Source: Haliscomenobacter sp038240665 | Lineage (GTDB): Bacteria; Bacteroidota; Bacteroidia; Chitinophagales; Saprospiraceae | DNA length: 13,711 nt | Reading direction: 5' to 3' | Assembly: GCA_038240665.1 (NCBI GenBank) | Contig: JBBRGN010000119.1 | Span: forward strand, 1 to 13,711 | In this document: positions 12,732-13,711 of the stretch, piece after piece | Numbering within the stretch: the stretch's first letter is position 1 | How the letters are laid out: each line of letters opens with the position of its first letter | The notes under the pieces: generated by a model | What the model saw: the letters and a program-made list of their open reading frames with translations, nothing else | The model's database searches: none | Told to the model about the DNA's origin: nothing | Program-made: the position numbers and the translations under genes

Positions 12732-13711
12732 ATGAAAAAAATACTTGCCTTTTCATTCTTTTTGTGTTGCTTGAATTTTGGTTTTTCACAAACGGCAACC
12801 ATCTCTCCTTCGGTTTTTGCTTCAACCATTACCGTCGAGGATTTACGTCAACACTTAACTGCTATCGCTTCAGAAAATTTTGAAGGTAGAGAAACAGGTA
12901 CGCTAGGACAAAGAAAAGCAGCTCAATACTTAGTTGATCAAATGGTGAAGTTGGGGTTGCCCGCCATCGGTGAAAACAAAAGTTATCTTCAAACCATTAG
13001 CTTTATTTCCCAAAGTTGGGTAAAAGTTGAGATGAAAATCGGAGATAAAGAACAGCGCCATATGATCGATTTTTATGGTTACCCTGGAGCCAATCCTACC
13101 GAAAATGCTCAAACGTTCAGTGAAGGACTTTTTTTGGGTTATGGAATTGATGATGCTAAATACAGTGATTACGATGGTGTGGATGTAAAGGGTAAACTTT
13201 TGTTGGTATTCGACGGAGAACCGCGTAAAAATGACAATTACCTTATTTCAGGCTCAACCACTGCTTCCGAATGGACCACCAACTGGCGCAAAAAAGTGAA
13301 ACTAGCCAAAGACAAAGGCGCTGCGGCTGTTTTAATCATTGATCGCAATTTTAAGCAAAATCTACAGGATGCCCGGAAAGTGATTTTAAGCAACCGTCTT
13401 GAAATCGGTAAAGACGAGCAGGCAGATGCCAACTATGTTCCCAATTTTTTTCTATCCACAGAAGTCGCCCGCGATTTACTTGGAAGCCAAGCGGAAAAAG
13501 CCATAAAAATTCGCGATAAAATGGATCAGAAAGGAAAAAATAAGGCGCTTAATTTCCCTTGTACCGTTAAGCTTACCGATAAAAAACAGGCCAATATTTT
13601 AGAAGGTGCTAATGTATTGGGATACATCGAAGGCACCGACCCCGTTCTAAAAAATGAAATCGTGATGGTTACTGCGCACTATGACCACCTTGGAAAAAGA
13701 GGCGAAACGAT
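12732..13711 (+). CDS. Secreted M28-family metallopeptidase, 3'-truncated by the window
   Basis: The frame is open from the ATG at 12732 to the window edge (326 codons plus 2 nt). The protein begins MKKILAFSFFLCCLNFGFS, a typical signal peptide. Residues of about 38-75 (VEDLRQHLTAIASENFEGR, then a GT-x-GQRKAAQYLVDQM helix) are the standard N-terminal region of M28 aminopeptidases. A protease-associated (PA)-like insert follows, with VKGKLLLVFDGEP and KDKGAAAVLIID. The first zinc ligands appear at TAHYDHLG: His316 and Asp318. The remaining catalytic Asp, Glu and His residues lie beyond the window. It is likely a periplasmic or outer-surface exopeptidase; substrate unknown. It is separated from rpiB by 2 nt. 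Confidence 0.9.
   Translation, partial: MKKILAFSFFLCCLNFGFSQTATISPSVFASTITVEDLRQHLTAIASENFEGRETGTLGQRKAAQYLVDQMVKLGLPAIGENKSYLQTISFISQSWVKVEMKIGDKEQRHMIDFYGYPGANPTENAQTFSEGLFLGYGIDDAKYSDYDGVDVKGKLLLVFDGEPRKNDNYLISGSTTASEWTTNWRKKVKLAKDKGAAAVLIIDRNFKQNLQDARKVILSNRLEIGKDEQADANYVPNFFLSTEVARDLLGSQAEKAIKIRDKMDQKGKNKALNFPCTVKLTDKKQANILEGANVLGYIEGTDPVLKNEIVMVTAHYDHLGKRGET

Noticed and set aside
13447..13460. CTATCCACA in the M28 gene as a further DnaA box
   Set aside because: A single one-mismatch site in a coding region, with no neighbours; expected by chance in 13 kb.

Overview
The window looks like chromosomal housekeeping DNA from a member of the Bacteroidota, possibly a Saprospiria-type lineage, though the exact taxon is a guess. 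The reasons are: lineage-typical proteins (a DUF3127 protein ending in DDLPF, a short DUF4834-type membrane protein, a DUF2723 membrane protein of about 1000 residues, and an M23 peptidase with a long C-terminal half); four upstream regions and one short spacer carrying the Bacteroidota -7 promoter motif TAnnTTTG; and almost no Shine-Dalgarno sequences. I see no insertion sequence, prophage, CRISPR array, tRNA or rRNA.

Left part (1-1975). The 3' end of a PrsW-type membrane protease gene (+) converges on a minus-strand cluster transcribed in the order SRAP protein, dtd, MazG-like pyrophosphohydrolase. These three act on, respectively, abasic DNA, D-aminoacyl-tRNA and probably non-canonical nucleotides, so the cluster reads as a small quality-control operon.

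Positions 1976-2562 hold no gene. This 587-bp spacer separates minus-strand from plus-strand genes. It contains nine DnaA-box-like 9-mers, each one mismatch from TTATNCACA, within about 300 bp, followed by a 28-bp pure A/T run. I interpret it as a candidate replication origin (oriC). This is the most important observation in the window.

Middle part (2563-6790). Plus-strand genes follow: heme A synthase (ctaA/COX15 type), leucyl/phenylalanyl-tRNA-protein transferase (aat), a secreted M23 peptidase and a BCP-type peroxiredoxin (bcp). A strong hairpin then separates bcp from the converging minus-strand genes.

Positions 6806-8806 (minus strand). DUF4834-type small protein, an RluA-family pseudouridine synthase and rsmG form a compact unit, with the first two overlapping. 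The DUF3127 protein has its own promoter motif and an SSB-like acidic tail. Upstream of this unit, the 344-bp spacer (8807-9150) holds a 118-bp imperfect palindrome with a striking symmetric core.

Right part (9151-13711). A 1026-residue DUF2723 (GT117-like) membrane glycosyltransferase gene ends in a near-textbook intrinsic terminator. That terminator lies only 14 nt before the start of rpiB, which is followed 2 nt later by an M28 peptidase gene cut by the window edge.
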